A DNA stretch of 64,000 nt from Alteromonas sp. LOR (lineage in GTDB: Bacteria > Pseudomonadota > Gammaproteobacteria > Enterobacterales > Alteromonadaceae), in contig NZ_JQFW01000015.1 in NCBI RefSeq assembly GCF_000753865.1, forward strand, positions 762,530-826,529, in the 5' to 3' direction. The notes under the pieces were generated by a model that searched no databases, was not told where the DNA came from, and saw only the letters and a program-made list of their open reading frames with translations. Positions 26,346-36,513 of the stretch are shown piece by piece. How positions within the stretch are numbered: the first letter of the stretch is position 1; each line of letters starts with the position of its first letter. Made by a program: the position numbers and the translations under genes.

Positions 26346-29300
26346 CTACTGTAGGTTTGCGTTGCCAAGGATAGTATTTAGCTGATGATTTTCGGTAAGT
26401 AGTTTTTCAAAGCGCTCTGCATTAAGTGGTTTACTGTAGAGAAAACCTTGCAGCATTTCACAATCATAACGGCGCAGGATATTAAGCTGAGCCTCTTCTT
26501 CTACGCCTTCAGCAACCACTTTAAGTCCGAGGTTGTGGGCAATATTTATAATGGCTGCTGCCATATGACGGTCAACGCTACTCTTTGCGATATCATCGAT
26601 AAACGCTTTATCGATTTTAAGGGTGTTTAGTGGGAAGCGCTTGAGATACGCAAGTGACGAGTAACCAGTGCCGAAGTCGTCAAGGGCCAAGTGAATACCT
26701 CGCTCTCGCAGGCGGGTCATCATTTGAAGGCCATTTTCCGGGCTCTCCATTAAAGTACCTTCGGTTATCTCGCATTCTAAATGAAGCGGAGATAGCCCCA
26801 CGTCACTCAATATTCGGTTGATGCGCTCGTCCAAGTCAGGTAATTCAAATTGCTTTGCAGAGATGTTGACCGCTACGCGACCGCTAAATAATCCCTGACT
26901 GACCCAGCGCTTTGTATCGGCGCAGGCTTTTCTTAAAACTTGTTCGCCAATCTCAATGATTTGACCAGTCTGCTCAGCAAGGGGAATGAATTGGCCAGGG
27001 CTTACAATCCCTTTTTGAGGATGCTCAAACCGCACCAGAGCTTCCATACTGACAAGTCTACCCGACGTTATATCTACCTTAGGCTGATAGTACACGGTGA
27101 AGAGGTCGTCTTTGATCCCTTGTCTAATTAGGTTTTCGATTTGAAGTTGTCGTACGGCATTTTGATTCATTTCACCGCTAAAGAACTGATAGCTGTTGCC
27201 ACCGTTGTTCTTAGCAAAATACATGGCCGTATCGGCATTTTTTAGCATTTCTTGGGGGGACATACCGTCATCAGGGAAAAATGCGATCCCTATACTAGCG
27301 CCAAGTACAAATTCCTGCTTGTTAATAATAAACGGCCGCGACAGGGTATCCAACACGTTTTGTGCATAGTGCGTAACGGTGTGAATATCTGCATTATTCT
27401 CCATCAAAATACTAAATTCATCGCCGCCGAGGCGATAACAGGTGGCTGTCTTACCGGTAATTCTCTGTAATCGTTTAGCAATTTGTTTGATTAAAATGTC
27501 ACCGGTTTGATGGCCGAGCGAGTCATTTATTTTCTTGAAATTATCCATGTCCAAACAAAGAAGCGTGTGCTGCTCGCCTTTACGCACTAAGTTTTGATGA
27601 CTGGCCTGAAAGAACGACCTATTTGGTAACTCAGTAAGTGGGTCGGTGTTGGCAAGTTTAAGCAGTTCTTTCTCGGTGTTTTTACGCGATGTAATATCAC
27701 TAAAAACGCCCACAAAGTGGCTGATTTTTCCGTCTTCATCATGCACGGCATCTATATTAAGCTCAATCTCAAAACGTTCGCCATTAACGCGCACGCTTTC
27801 AACCTCGCCACTCCAGTTGCCTTTGCTCTTTAAGGTTTTCTTAATTTCTTCTGTAAAGGCATCTGGGTATAAATGAAAATGCATGTAGCTGGCTAGCGCT
27901 TGGTCTCTAGTTTCACCGGTATAGCCACAGTAAGCATTGTTAACACTAATAAACTTAAATTTAGTGTTTGAAATAAACACCCCTTCAGAGATGTTTTCAA
28001 TGGAGCGCTTAAATAAATTTAACTGCTCTTCAGCTTCCTTAAGGTGATTAATATTCTTCAGCGTACCCGTCATGCGAATTGGTTGTTGATTGTGATCTCT
28101 CTCTACAACCTTCCCTCTATCGAGTATCCAAATCCACTGATTTTTAAACGTTTTCGCTCTGTAGGCAAGTTCGTAGAAGTCGCTTTTCCCTTCTAAGTGC
28201 TCTCTCAGTGAGTCTTTAACGCGTTTAAGATCGTTAGGGTGTATGTTGGCATCGTAAGCCCCTGTGGTTCGTATATCATCTTGAGGGAAATCTAGGGTGC
28301 CCCAGGTATTCGCCCGATACACTTGACCTCGGTAAACGTCCCAATCCCACAATTCATCCCCTGAACTCCACAGCGTTAACTTTAATCGTTCTTCAGACTC
28401 TTTTATCGCTAGCTGATTGGCTTTTCGAATTTGAAATTGTCTAACCAGAAATGCAACAATTACTACCGTGACTAGCGCATAAAATACAAGGGCCACTGCG
28501 TGTAACCAAGGCGGGCGTTCAATTTCGATGTTCAAAGAGCGGCTTTCAGACCATTGTTTGCCAGGTTCTTTCGCCTGAACTTCAAAGGTATAGCGACCAA
28601 AGCTGATATTGTTGAACTGAGCAACTCTTCCGTCGTCGATATAAATCCAGTTTGCGTCTAAATTACTTAGACGGTAGCGGTAGGATACCTGAGAAGGGTA
28701 AACTGGATTTACTAATGCAAAAGAGAGACTGAATCGCGTTTCATCATGCTCTAGGTAAACTCTATCGTTATATCTGACGTCTTGGCTATTCGTATTTCTT
28801 TGAGCTTGACTGGCAGCGGAGCTCTGCTGAACATCATCTTCCTTAGACGCCCCAAATACGTTCAATTGGCCGAGTTCCGGAATTAAGGTTTTTTTCTCCA
28901 TTCTTTCGCCAGTTTCAAGTCGTTTAGAGATTTTGTTGTACCCTCTAATTCCACCGAAATAAATAGCGTCGTCTCTCGAGACAAATACCGATGACTCTCC
29001 TAGACTATTGTAGTCTAGTTCGGAGTATGGAACGAGAGACTCTTGGTCGAGCGAAGGCAGTGCAATTTGGTGAACGCCGGCAGCGTCGGCGTACCAAATA
29101 CTACGACCAACACCTATAGATGAAATAATATATCCATTTCCATCGTCTCTACTTTGTCTTTTGACGATCTTTAACGAATTTTTATCAACCATCAACACAC
29201 CGTCCGAGCGTGTGGTCAACCAAAATGCTTCCTTCGTCTCATAAATAGAGTACACCTGAGATTTTAGTCCCTCCTTTTGTGATATGTGGCCAATTACCTC

Positions 29301-30902
29301 TTGAGAGAAAGGTGATACGATTGTGATGCTCTGTTCGTTGCGAAGCCAAAGGCGATTTAAGCTATCTGTGAAGACAGGAACCATTGTATTAGACAACCCG
29401 TCGATAGACAGCTGGGTGGGCATAAGTTCTCTATTCGGATCTGAAAGGGCCCGCGTGTCTATTGATTGTGTTGAAAGCTTTTCATGCCATATCCAAATCA
29501 TATCGTCATGAAAGTGGATATGATCGATAATATCGCCCTCAAATAAGTGTGCAAGCTCAATAATTCGTCCATCTTTTTCTTTATATGCAAATAATCCGTT
29601 CGAAGAGGCAGCCCAATAATTTCCCTTGGCGTCAATTGCTAAGTCCCAGTAATTTGTTTGTGTTTCAATGTCATCTGATTGCTCTAAATAGACTATTTTT
29701 CCTGACTCTTTCGAAAACTTAGCAAGGCCTCGTTTCTGCGTAACTAGGATAAGTTCGTTATTTTTGTTCTCTGCCAAAGCCCAGACGGTGGCAAAATTAT
29801 CTTCGGTTTGTCTAGAAGAATTATAAACTGGCTGATAATGCACGCTTGCATACTCAGGGTGATATCTGAATGCGCCTTGGCGGAATGTTCCAGCCCAAAC
29901 TACACCAGTTCTATCTACAGTCACCTGCATAATTACTGCAGCAGGGAAGCCGGTTGACTCATAATTGTCTGAATTTAAATGAAGGGATTTGAACTGAGTA
30001 TTGCTAGAAATTTCTTGTGTTGTGGCTCGGCTTAAAACAAAGAGACCAGAGGTAGTGCCCATCCAGACGTCGCTTTTATTAATCGTAATATTCAAAACAT
30101 TGAGGTCGCCATCAAAGCCTAAGTCAGCACCATTTTTTACAAGGATTGTTTTACCGCGGGCATTGACGATATTTATGCCTTCTTTGGTTGCTAGCCAGTA
30201 GTTGCCGTTAATAATCTTAATGTCGTGTAACGCAGCGGAATCAAGGGTAATTCCCCATGGATTTACCTTGTCTAAACTTGATAACTCCCCAGTTTCTTTA
30301 TCGAGTATTTTTGCACCAAATTCATTCGATCCAATCCAGGTGCGGTTGGCCTCATCCATTATCACTTTTACAAACGTCCGTTCATCAAATACTTGTTTTG
30401 CAGAAGTAATATTGTTTTGACTTTTATCAAATTGGTAAAGAAACTTTTCGTCAGCGAAGAGAATTTTGCCAGCCTTTGATTCGCTAATCGCGGTAATTGA
30501 ATTAGACTTGATTATAGAGTTGTCTTTATTAAACACCTCAAAGTTATCGGTGTCCGGTTTGTATTTCGCGAGACCATTATTCGTCCCAAGCCAAAGTATG
30601 CCGTCTGAGTCTAAAAATAATGTCTGGATAAAACCTGATGGAATTGAATTTGCGTCGATATCTGAAGGATGGTACTGCTTAACTTCATATCCAGAATAGC
30701 GGTTAAGACCGTTTGAGGTTGCTAGCCATATAAAGCCTTTATTGTCTTCGACTATATCTAGTACAGCAGTGTCAGACAAGCCTTGGCGTTTGCTTATCTC
30801 TGTAAATTTAAGATCGGATACTTCTATTGCGTGTGCAGAAGAGCATAACCCTGAAAGCAGCAACAAGAAAACAGACACAGTTTGTAATAGGGTTGAACGC
30901 AC
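26346..30902 (-). CDS. Membrane sensor with beta-propeller, PAS, GGDEF and EAL domains
   Basis: A 1518-residue cyclic-di-GMP turnover protein. After a signal peptide (about 1-25), a periplasmic part to about 795 consists of 'regulator propeller' repeats such as GFIWLATSNGLNRY and GILWLGTNNGLAKY, closed by a Y_Y_Y-type domain. A membrane helix lies at about 800-822. Two PAS domains (about 840-950 and 960-1075), a GGDEF domain with intact GGDEF near 1159, and an EAL domain with EALVR near 1287 and DDFGTGYSSL follow. Both catalytic motifs look intact, so synthesis and hydrolysis are both possible. The GTG start has AGGTG upstream. It is a single gene. Propeller-Y_Y_Y sensors more often end in histidine kinases. 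Confidence 0.92.
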   Translation of the reverse strand: MRSTLLQTVSVFLLLLSGLCSSAHAIEVSDLKFTEISKRQGLSDTAVLDIVEDNKGFIWLATSNGLNRYSGYEVKQYHPSDIDANSIPSGFIQTLFLDSDGILWLGTNNGLAKYKPDTDNFEVFNKDNSIIKSNSITAISESKAGKILFADEKFLYQFDKSQNNITSAKQVFDERTFVKVIMDEANRTWIGSNEFGAKILDKETGELSSLDKVNPWGITLDSAALHDIKIINGNYWLATKEGINIVNARGKTILVKNGADLGFDGDLNVLNITINKSDVWMGTTSGLFVLSRATTQEISSNTQFKSLHLNSDNYESTGFPAAVIMQVTVDRTGVVWAGTFRQGAFRYHPEYASVHYQPVYNSSRQTEDNFATVWALAENKNNELILVTQKRGLAKFSKESGKIVYLEQSDDIETQTNYWDLAIDAKGNYWAASSNGLFAYKEKDGRIIELAHLFEGDIIDHIHFHDDMIWIWHEKLSTQSIDTRALSDPNRELMPTQLSIDGLSNTMVPVFTDSLNRLWLRNEQSITIVSPFSQEVIGHISQKEGLKSQVYSIYETKEAFWLTTRSDGVLMVDKNSLKIVKRQSRDDGNGYIISSIGVGRSIWYADAAGVHQIALPSLDQESLVPYSELDYNSLGESSVFVSRDDAIYFGGIRGYNKISKRLETGERMEKKTLIPELGQLNVFGASKEDDVQQSSAASQAQRNTNSQDVRYNDRVYLEHDETRFSLSFALVNPVYPSQVSYRYRLSNLDANWIYIDDGRVAQFNNISFGRYTFEVQAKEPGKQWSESRSLNIEIERPPWLHAVALVFYALVTVVIVAFLVRQFQIRKANQLAIKESEERLKLTLWSSGDELWDWDVYRGQVYRANTWGTLDFPQDDIRTTGAYDANIHPNDLKRVKDSLREHLEGKSDFYELAYRAKTFKNQWIWILDRGKVVERDHNQQPIRMTGTLKNINHLKEAEEQLNLFKRSIENISEGVFISNTKFKFISVNNAYCGYTGETRDQALASYMHFHLYPDAFTEEIKKTLKSKGNWSGEVESVRVNGERFEIELNIDAVHDEDGKISHFVGVFSDITSRKNTEKELLKLANTDPLTELPNRSFFQASHQNLVRKGEQHTLLCLDMDNFKKINDSLGHQTGDILIKQIAKRLQRITGKTATCYRLGGDEFSILMENNADIHTVTHYAQNVLDTLSRPFIINKQEFVLGASIGIAFFPDDGMSPQEMLKNADTAMYFAKNNGGNSYQFFSGEMNQNAVRQLQIENLIRQGIKDDLFTVYYQPKVDITSGRLVSMEALVRFEHPQKGIVSPGQFIPLAEQTGQIIEIGEQVLRKACADTKRWVSQGLFSGRVAVNISAKQFELPDLDERINRILSDVGLSPLHLECEITEGTLMESPENGLQMMTRLRERGIHLALDDFGTGYSSLAYLKRFPLNTLKIDKAFIDDIAKSSVDRHMAAAIINIAHNLGLKVVAEGVEEEAQLNILRRYDCEMLQGFLYSKPLNAERFEKLLTENHQLNTILGNANLQ

Positions 30903-31114
30903 CTAAACACCTTTGGCTTACGCCGATTGTTTTTATTTTTTATGTTTTATTTTTACAGCGTCCTAGTCGCATCCCTAACAACTAGAGGAATAAATATGCC
31001 GAATTAAGGCACTCTCCACAAGGACTTTTTATAAAAGCGAAAACAACGGCTTACTTATTAGCCAGCCACTAAGGTTAGAATAAGTTTGTATCGGCAAGAA
31101 TAAAGAATTGTTTA

Positions 31115-33862
31115 TCAATGATATGGAATTTTATGTTTAAATTCCGCAATGCTATTAATGGTGCGTTTTTCCCAGGTTGGCATAGGGTCAAATTTGCCGT
31201 CTGAATAGAGCACTATTTCGCCACAACGCTCTCTTTTAGCGAGCTGGTCGGCAAAGTCTTGAATATGTTCAAACGTGAGTTTTTTCACACACTCTGCCAG
31301 TTTTAAATTTCTGTTGAACTCCAAGTCCTGTGTACCAAGGCTTACCCATAACCTTTGTGACTTCATAGAGAGGGTTAGGTCCCGTTCTTCGAGCTGCTTT
31401 AAAAGGTTCTGTTGAATGGTGGGCCAATAAAATCGATAAAACTCTATTTCATGTAGCTGTTGATATAAAAACGTGGTCATGGCGTCAAGCAGAGGTTTTG
31501 GACCTTTTTCAGGGCTTTGAATATAAAAGGCAATGCCAGGGTGCTGATTGTGCGGTACGTAACCAGTACCCACGATGTAACCAAGCTGTTGTTCAGTGCG
31601 CAGTGAGTTGAAAAACGGGGCTGCCAGCATCTGCTCTAAAACCATACACAAGGCAGTGTCAGATAAGCTTGCTGAAGGTGCTTGTAAGTATAAAACAACT
31701 GCACCGTCATCGTGTTTACAGGAAACTTGATGATAAAGAGTTTCACCAACGGGAAGCTTTGATACTGCTCGAGACAGTGGGCTACCCTGTGAATGCTCGC
31801 ACAAGCGATAAGTCGATGTTGCAAACTGTTCTGCTTCGTTGCTAGTCCAGTTCCCATGCATAAAGGCTTCAGCAAAGAAATGCTTAAACGCGCTTTCTCT
31901 AGCTACGAGCATATCGTCATAGCAAGTGTCAGACATCACGTCTAAAAGCTCAATTGGTGCTTGCGTATTGCGCTGAATAAGTACGCTCAACCTCGAAAAT
32001 AGGCGGTTAGTAGGCTTGTTCAGCAATGAATTATGAAGTGCTTGTTCCTGTAAATATTTGTGGTGCGAGAACGCCCGCTCATCAGGTATGAAATTAACCA
32101 CCGCGTCCATCAATTGACTAGCGAGCAGGGGCTGTTGATTGGTAAAGCCTCGTGTGTGAAGTGTAAATCCCGCTTGATGCCCGTAAATACGATAATGTAG
32201 CCCCGCAATTTCAGCACGGTAATACTTTGCTTGTAAGTGATCGTTAAGCGCCCCCAACCAAATCCGCTTAGCGGCTACTGCCGTGAGAGATTCAGAAAAG
32301 CTTGTGGCGTCAAAAGAGATATAAATATCCCCTTTAGGACTGTGAAACTGTTGGTCTTGCGCAAACCAAAACTGATAGCCTTGTTTATCAATAAGTTTAT
32401 TAGGAATGTGAAAGCCAGACTCTGGAAGCACGAGTTGGTACTCTTCGCCTAGATAAGGATTTGGGGGCGGAAGCTCGAGCTCGCCTAATAACGACGGCGA
32501 ATCTAATGACGCTTTTACTTCTAGAGGTATGTCTTCAACGCTATACTTTGCCTCGTAAAACGCACACGTTTTATCTACCGGTACATCTTTAGAAATTACT
32601 TTTAAGCGAAGGTTTGCCGGTTTGAGGTGAGACAATGCATTAAGTATGACGCTATGGTCAAAGCTGCCTATTGTCGCTCTCAATTTGTTCAGTTCTTTAG
32701 GTGAGAAAACAAACTGATGCTGGGCGTACTCTGTGATTAGGTTCAATGGCTTTATATTTTCTTCATACTCTAATGCTAGCGCGTCAAGTTGTGCTTTTTC
32801 TTGATATCGCCATCCCTCAGTCGACGCTTGCTTAATCAATTCGATGTAACTAAATAAGGCTTGCAGCACCTTATATTTATTGATTAGTCCTTCATTCGTA
32901 AGCTGAAAGCTAACATTGAAGTCCTTAAAACCATCGCCCTCAATACCTGCTCCAGCAATGAGGTTTAACGCCCAGTCACGCTCTTTTAAAAACGCTAAGA
33001 GGCTACCTTCACCTTCATCGCCAATTAAGTGGCTTATATAGTTAAGCGGCTTACATTCATAGTCGTTTTGCAACGGTGGGAGAGCAAAGGTCACAATCAT
33101 TCGCTTTGCCGACTGCAAAGGTTGAATATTAATTTGAATGCCTAATTCACTCTCGCGATAAAGGGGAGGCCATTGGTCGTCAGCGAGCTCACCTGCATTA
33201 AAGCTACTAAAACATTGATGTATCAATGCGTTAAGTTGGTCTATCGGCATAGGGCTCGCTATGCATAGGCACAAATTGTTGCCGCAATAGCGCTCATTGT
33301 GCATTGCCTTAAGACGTTGCTTAAGTTCGCCCGCGGTATGTTTTGAAAACGTATCGCTATTGCCCACTGAAAACTTTGAGAATGGGTGCTGTGGGTTGCA
33401 GGTTTCTTTGTGAATTTGATAGAGACGTCTTAAATCATCCTTTTTCTTGAACTCGAACTCAGCGTGAATGTTTTTTACCTCATTGCTGATAGATAACTCT
33501 TCAAATAATGGCTGGCGCAGTATGTCGGCAAAACCGGGTAGGGTTTGAGCAAGAGAGCCTGCACGACAACTGTAATGATAGTTGGCGTATTCAGTGCCTG
33601 TCCACGCATTGAGCGTGCCGCCGTGCTGCTCAATAAAGTCGTTAATGGCATTAGGTTTTGGAAAGTGTCGGCTGCCCATAAACAACATGTGTTCAAGTAA
33701 GTGCGCAAGTCCCTGACAATCATGTGGGTCGTAAAAATGTCCAGAGCGCACCGCAATTGATACGTGTGCCTCTTCAGCATCGGGAGTATGGCATGCCATA
33801 ACGCGCAGTCCATTTGGCAGCGTTATGTGATGAGCATTCTCAAACTTGATTGTGTTTTTCAT
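31115..33862 (-). CDS. ptrA: Insulinase-family (M16) zinc protease, pitrilysin type
   Basis: A 915-residue M16 metalloprotease. The inverted zinc motif HLLEH is at residues 54-58 with the distal glutamate about 75 residues later (HAEFEF). R/Y-type C-terminal elements are present (RTEQQLGYIVGTGY near residue 767). Its single-chain, four-domain length of about 900 residues fits the pitrilysin/insulysin group, which degrades peptides. No signal peptide is evident, unlike E. coli protease III, so a cytoplasmic location is likely. It is monocistronic and divergent from sixA. Confidence 0.87.
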   Translation of the reverse strand: MKNTIKFENAHHITLPNGLRVMACHTPDAEEAHVSIAVRSGHFYDPHDCQGLAHLLEHMLFMGSRHFPKPNAINDFIEQHGGTLNAWTGTEYANYHYSCRAGSLAQTLPGFADILRQPLFEELSISNEVKNIHAEFEFKKKDDLRRLYQIHKETCNPQHPFSKFSVGNSDTFSKHTAGELKQRLKAMHNERYCGNNLCLCIASPMPIDQLNALIHQCFSSFNAGELADDQWPPLYRESELGIQINIQPLQSAKRMIVTFALPPLQNDYECKPLNYISHLIGDEGEGSLLAFLKERDWALNLIAGAGIEGDGFKDFNVSFQLTNEGLINKYKVLQALFSYIELIKQASTEGWRYQEKAQLDALALEYEENIKPLNLITEYAQHQFVFSPKELNKLRATIGSFDHSVILNALSHLKPANLRLKVISKDVPVDKTCAFYEAKYSVEDIPLEVKASLDSPSLLGELELPPPNPYLGEEYQLVLPESGFHIPNKLIDKQGYQFWFAQDQQFHSPKGDIYISFDATSFSESLTAVAAKRIWLGALNDHLQAKYYRAEIAGLHYRIYGHQAGFTLHTRGFTNQQPLLASQLMDAVVNFIPDERAFSHHKYLQEQALHNSLLNKPTNRLFSRLSVLIQRNTQAPIELLDVMSDTCYDDMLVARESAFKHFFAEAFMHGNWTSNEAEQFATSTYRLCEHSQGSPLSRAVSKLPVGETLYHQVSCKHDDGAVVLYLQAPSASLSDTALCMVLEQMLAAPFFNSLRTEQQLGYIVGTGYVPHNQHPGIAFYIQSPEKGPKPLLDAMTTFLYQQLHEIEFYRFYWPTIQQNLLKQLEERDLTLSMKSQRLWVSLGTQDLEFNRNLKLAECVKKLTFEHIQDFADQLAKRERCGEIVLYSDGKFDPMPTWEKRTINSIAEFKHKIPYH

Positions 33863-34017
33863 GTCATCTCAGTGCGTTGTTTAACTCCCAACTTCTGGAG
33901 AAAGGATTTAAATATACATAGCAATACGAATAGATGATTAAAATAACCATTATTCAACGGTTAGCGCTAGTCGTATTATCATGTCTCTGATATCTTTACG
34001 GTATCTTCACTAATACT

Positions 34018-34545
34018 ATGCGCAATGTTATGTCAGGTCAAAGTAGCAACGATGACATTTATATCTTTATTATGCGTCATGGAGAGGCCGAATCACCTCG
34101 GTTAGATGATAAAAGTCGCCAACTCACGGAAGTAGGGCAACAACAGTCAAAGTCTGCAGCGCTCTGGTTAGCGCAGCACTACTGCATTGATGGTACTGTC
34201 GATTTAGCGTTAGTGAGCCCTTATCGGCGTGCTAGGCAAACTTATGAAAAAGTGTCTTCGACTATCAGTAGCGACAAGCTAGAGATTAATGAAGATATCA
34301 CCCCAGAAGGCTCACCAAGGCTGGTAAGCGACTATATCAGCGCTAGAATACACGCTTCGGTTAATGCTAAACGTCCCATCAAAAAACTCTTAATTGTAAG
34401 TCACATGCCCCTTGTGAGTTATCTAGTAGATGAGGTTTGCAGCTTATACACTACTAGTCTCTTTGCCACAGCGTCTATCGCGGTGGTCAAATACTCACTG
34501 AGCAGCATGAAAGGCAGTTTGGTAACTCACTATCAAGGCTTTTAA
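34018..34545 (+). CDS. sixA: SixA-like phosphohistidine phosphatase
   Basis: A 175-residue histidine phosphatase. The RHGEAE motif at residues 19-24 supplies the catalytic histidine; a second conserved block (LVSPYRRARQTYE) and the C-terminal histidine in VSHMPLVSYL follow. The RHG-SPxxRAxQT-SHMP pattern and size fit SixA, which removes phosphate from histidines of phosphotransfer domains. The start is uncertain: ATG at 34018 or 34030, neither with a strong ribosome-binding site. Confidence 0.87.
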   Translation: MRNVMSGQSSNDDIYIFIMRHGEAESPRLDDKSRQLTEVGQQQSKSAALWLAQHYCIDGTVDLALVSPYRRARQTYEKVSSTISSDKLEINEDITPEGSPRLVSDYISARIHASVNAKRPIKKLLIVSHMPLVSYLVDEVCSLYTTSLFATASIAVVKYSLSSMKGSLVTHYQGF

Positions 34546-34570
34546 TTCGCACTAATTCCTTTTGCCCACA

Positions 34571-34600
34571 TAGCCTTAGATCAAGGCGCTATATTTTCTT
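34571..34600 (+). terminator. Weak terminator after sixA
   Basis: GCCTT and AAGGC form a short stem around AGATC, extended by outer pairs with a bulge and followed by a T-rich stretch (ATATTTTCTTT). It lies about 25 bp after the sixA stop. Confidence 0.35.
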
Positions 34601-34681
34601 TGACGATTAGTTAAGTTAATTGCGCTACCGCCGATAACTTTTTTGAGAGTGTCAGTGTGTATATTATCGAAGGGTTGGGAA

Positions 34682-34894
34682 ATGGATAGTAAGTCTATTC
34701 CTGAGCTCCTCAAGCGTTCACTTCAGTCGCATATGGCTGAGGCTGATTTGCGTGAAGATGAGGAGACGCAGGATATTATTGCAAAGTTGTCTGTATTGTC
34801 AGACAAGGTTGCTGCAGCGAAAGCAAAAGCCCTTGAAAAAAGAGCCCAGCGATTAGTGCATGAAAAAATCGCCGATGAAAAGCTTTCCGACTAG
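34682..34894 (+). CDS. Small hypothetical helical protein, 70 residues
   Basis: Not recognised. A 70-residue, highly charged, probably alpha-helical soluble protein rich in K, E, A and L, with no membrane segment. The ATG at 34682 is preceded by a purine-rich stretch (GGGTTGGGAA). An in-frame upstream start at 34643 would add 13 residues but has poorer context. It lies between sixA and the convergent yfjD gene. Confidence 0.55.
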   Translation: MDSKSIPELLKRSLQSHMAEADLREDEETQDIIAKLSVLSDKVAAAKAKALEKRAQRLVHEKIADEKLSD

Positions 34895-34992
34895 GGACGC
34901 TTTATTGATAGGCTGCTTATTTTAAGATTAAAGAGTAAAGGAATTTTTGCCAAAAAAAGGATTTGTGTTCAAAGCGCATGGATTGACACACT

Positions 34993-35040
34993 GGCCAGCA
35001 CTTTCTCAGACCAGCGCTTTGTCAGAACAGCGCTTTCCCG
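34993..35040. repeat. 16-bp tandem repeat, three units
   Basis: Units ggccagcactttctca (34993-35008), gaccagcgctttgtca (35009-35024) and gaacagcgctttcccg (35025-35040), with a partial fourth (accag), share the core CAGCGCTTT. They lie 40-90 bp beyond the end of the minus-strand yfjD gene. Confidence 0.8.
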
Positions 35041-35066
35041 ACCAGAATGATCCGAGGTGGGAGTAA

Positions 35067-35085
35067 CTAGGGCGTGATGCCCTAG
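35067..35085. other. Hairpin covering the yfjD stop codon
   Basis: CTAGGGC and GCCCTAG form a perfect 7-bp stem around GTGAT. The stop codon (35082-35084) is inside the right arm. No T-run follows on either strand, so it is more likely a 3'-end stabiliser or a small repeat than a terminator. Confidence 0.45.
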
Positions 35086-36374
35086 ATAGAGGTGTTGTTT
35101 TTCTCAGCGCTGTAAAATTCCGGCATCACACGCACGGTTTTAATCATGTTTTCTGTAATGTCCACAATTTCCAATGGATAACCAGCAAGCCTGACGCTCA
35201 CTTTGTTCTCCGGTATTTCTTCTAAGTATTCTAACAACAATCCATTCAACGTTTTAGGGCCTTCAATAGGCAGGTTCCAATTCATCTCTTTGTTCAATTC
35301 GCGAACGTTGGCACTGCCATCCACCAACACCGACCCATCCTGCTGTACATGAGCTTCCTTACTGTGATCGGGCACCATGCTGGTGGTGAAATCGCCAATA
35401 ATCTCCTCAAGAATATCTTCGAGCGTGACTAAGCCCATAATATCGCCGTATTCGTCAACGACTAAGGCTATGCGCTCCTTTTCCGCTTGAAACTTATACA
35501 TTAGGGTGTGCAGGGGCGTTGACTCTGGAGTGAAATAAATTTCGCGCACAGCGCGCAGCAAGCTCGATTTAGTGAACTGATCTTTAGACAGCAATCGAAG
35601 GGCATCTCGCACATGCACAAAGCCTACTGCATCATCCACACTATCGCGATATAGCAGTACGCGGGTATGCTGCGCATGAGTTAGTGCTTTTTGAATTTTT
35701 TTCCAATCATCATTGATATCAATCGCAAATATTTCAGCTCTTGGCACCATAATGTCTTCGGCGGTCACACTTTCAAGGTCGAGTATGCTCACCAACATGT
35801 CTTGGTGTTTTTTCGGTATCATTGTACCTGCTTCAAACACCACGGTACGCAGTTCTTCTCTGCTTAGTGAGTCATCATTACCATTCGCTGGGCTTATTCG
35901 AAGTATGGCTAGAATACCATTTGTAATACCATTGATGGCTGCAACAAAAGGGTACAAAACGGTAAGTAATGGCAAAAGAATTAACGAACTAGGGAAAGCG
36001 ATTTTTTCAGGGTAGAGCGCAGCGAGGGTCTTTGGTGTGACTTCTGCAAATATGAGCAGTATAAGGGTTAAACCAAACGTAGCCGCCAAAATACCCCAGT
36101 AGTCTCCAAACAAGCGAATGCATAAAACCGTGGCTAACGAAGACGCCGCAATATTCACCAGGTTATTGCCGATAAGAATAAGTCCAATGAGTCGGTCTGG
36201 CCTGTCGAGTAGTTTTTGTACTCGCATTGCCGCTCTGTTCCCTTCGCTTTGAAGGTGCTTGAGTCGATAGCGATTTATCGACATCATCCCAGTTTCTGAG
36301 CTAGAAAAATATGCAGATAATAATATGAGTACGCCGAGCGCAATAAACAGCGTACTCGTTGATATGTCGTCCAA
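35082..36374 (-). CDS. yfjD: CNNM/CorC-family membrane protein (YfjD-like)
   Basis: A 430-residue membrane protein. The N-terminal CNNM (DUF21) transmembrane domain spans about 1-190, with SAYFSSSETGMMSINRYRLKHL near residues 20-41. Two CBS domains lie at about 205-330 (EDIMVPRAEIFAIDIND and YGDIMGLVTLEDILEEIIGDF), and a CorC_HlyC domain is at the C-terminus. The family is linked to Mg2+/Co2+ efflux or regulation of transport. It neighbours ypjD and ffh, the same neighbourhood as in E. coli. Confidence 0.93.
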   Translation of the reverse strand: MDDISTSTLFIALGVLILLSAYFSSSETGMMSINRYRLKHLQSEGNRAAMRVQKLLDRPDRLIGLILIGNNLVNIAASSLATVLCIRLFGDYWGILAATFGLTLILLIFAEVTPKTLAALYPEKIAFPSSLILLPLLTVLYPFVAAINGITNGILAILRISPANGNDDSLSREELRTVVFEAGTMIPKKHQDMLVSILDLESVTAEDIMVPRAEIFAIDINDDWKKIQKALTHAQHTRVLLYRDSVDDAVGFVHVRDALRLLSKDQFTKSSLLRAVREIYFTPESTPLHTLMYKFQAEKERIALVVDEYGDIMGLVTLEDILEEIIGDFTTSMVPDHSKEAHVQQDGSVLVDGSANVRELNKEMNWNLPIEGPKTLNGLLLEYLEEIPENKVSVRLAGYPLEIVDITENMIKTVRVMPEFYSAEKNNTSI

Positions 36375-36513
36375 AAAGGTGGCTTCCTATCTAATGCTGG
36401 TCTTCAAATGTAATAAGTTGAAGGCTGGGTTTCAAGCAAAAAAAGGGCAATAAAGTATTATTGGCTTCAATCCGCTCGTAAAATTACCGCGCAATGGTAT
36501 TCCCGATATTAGC

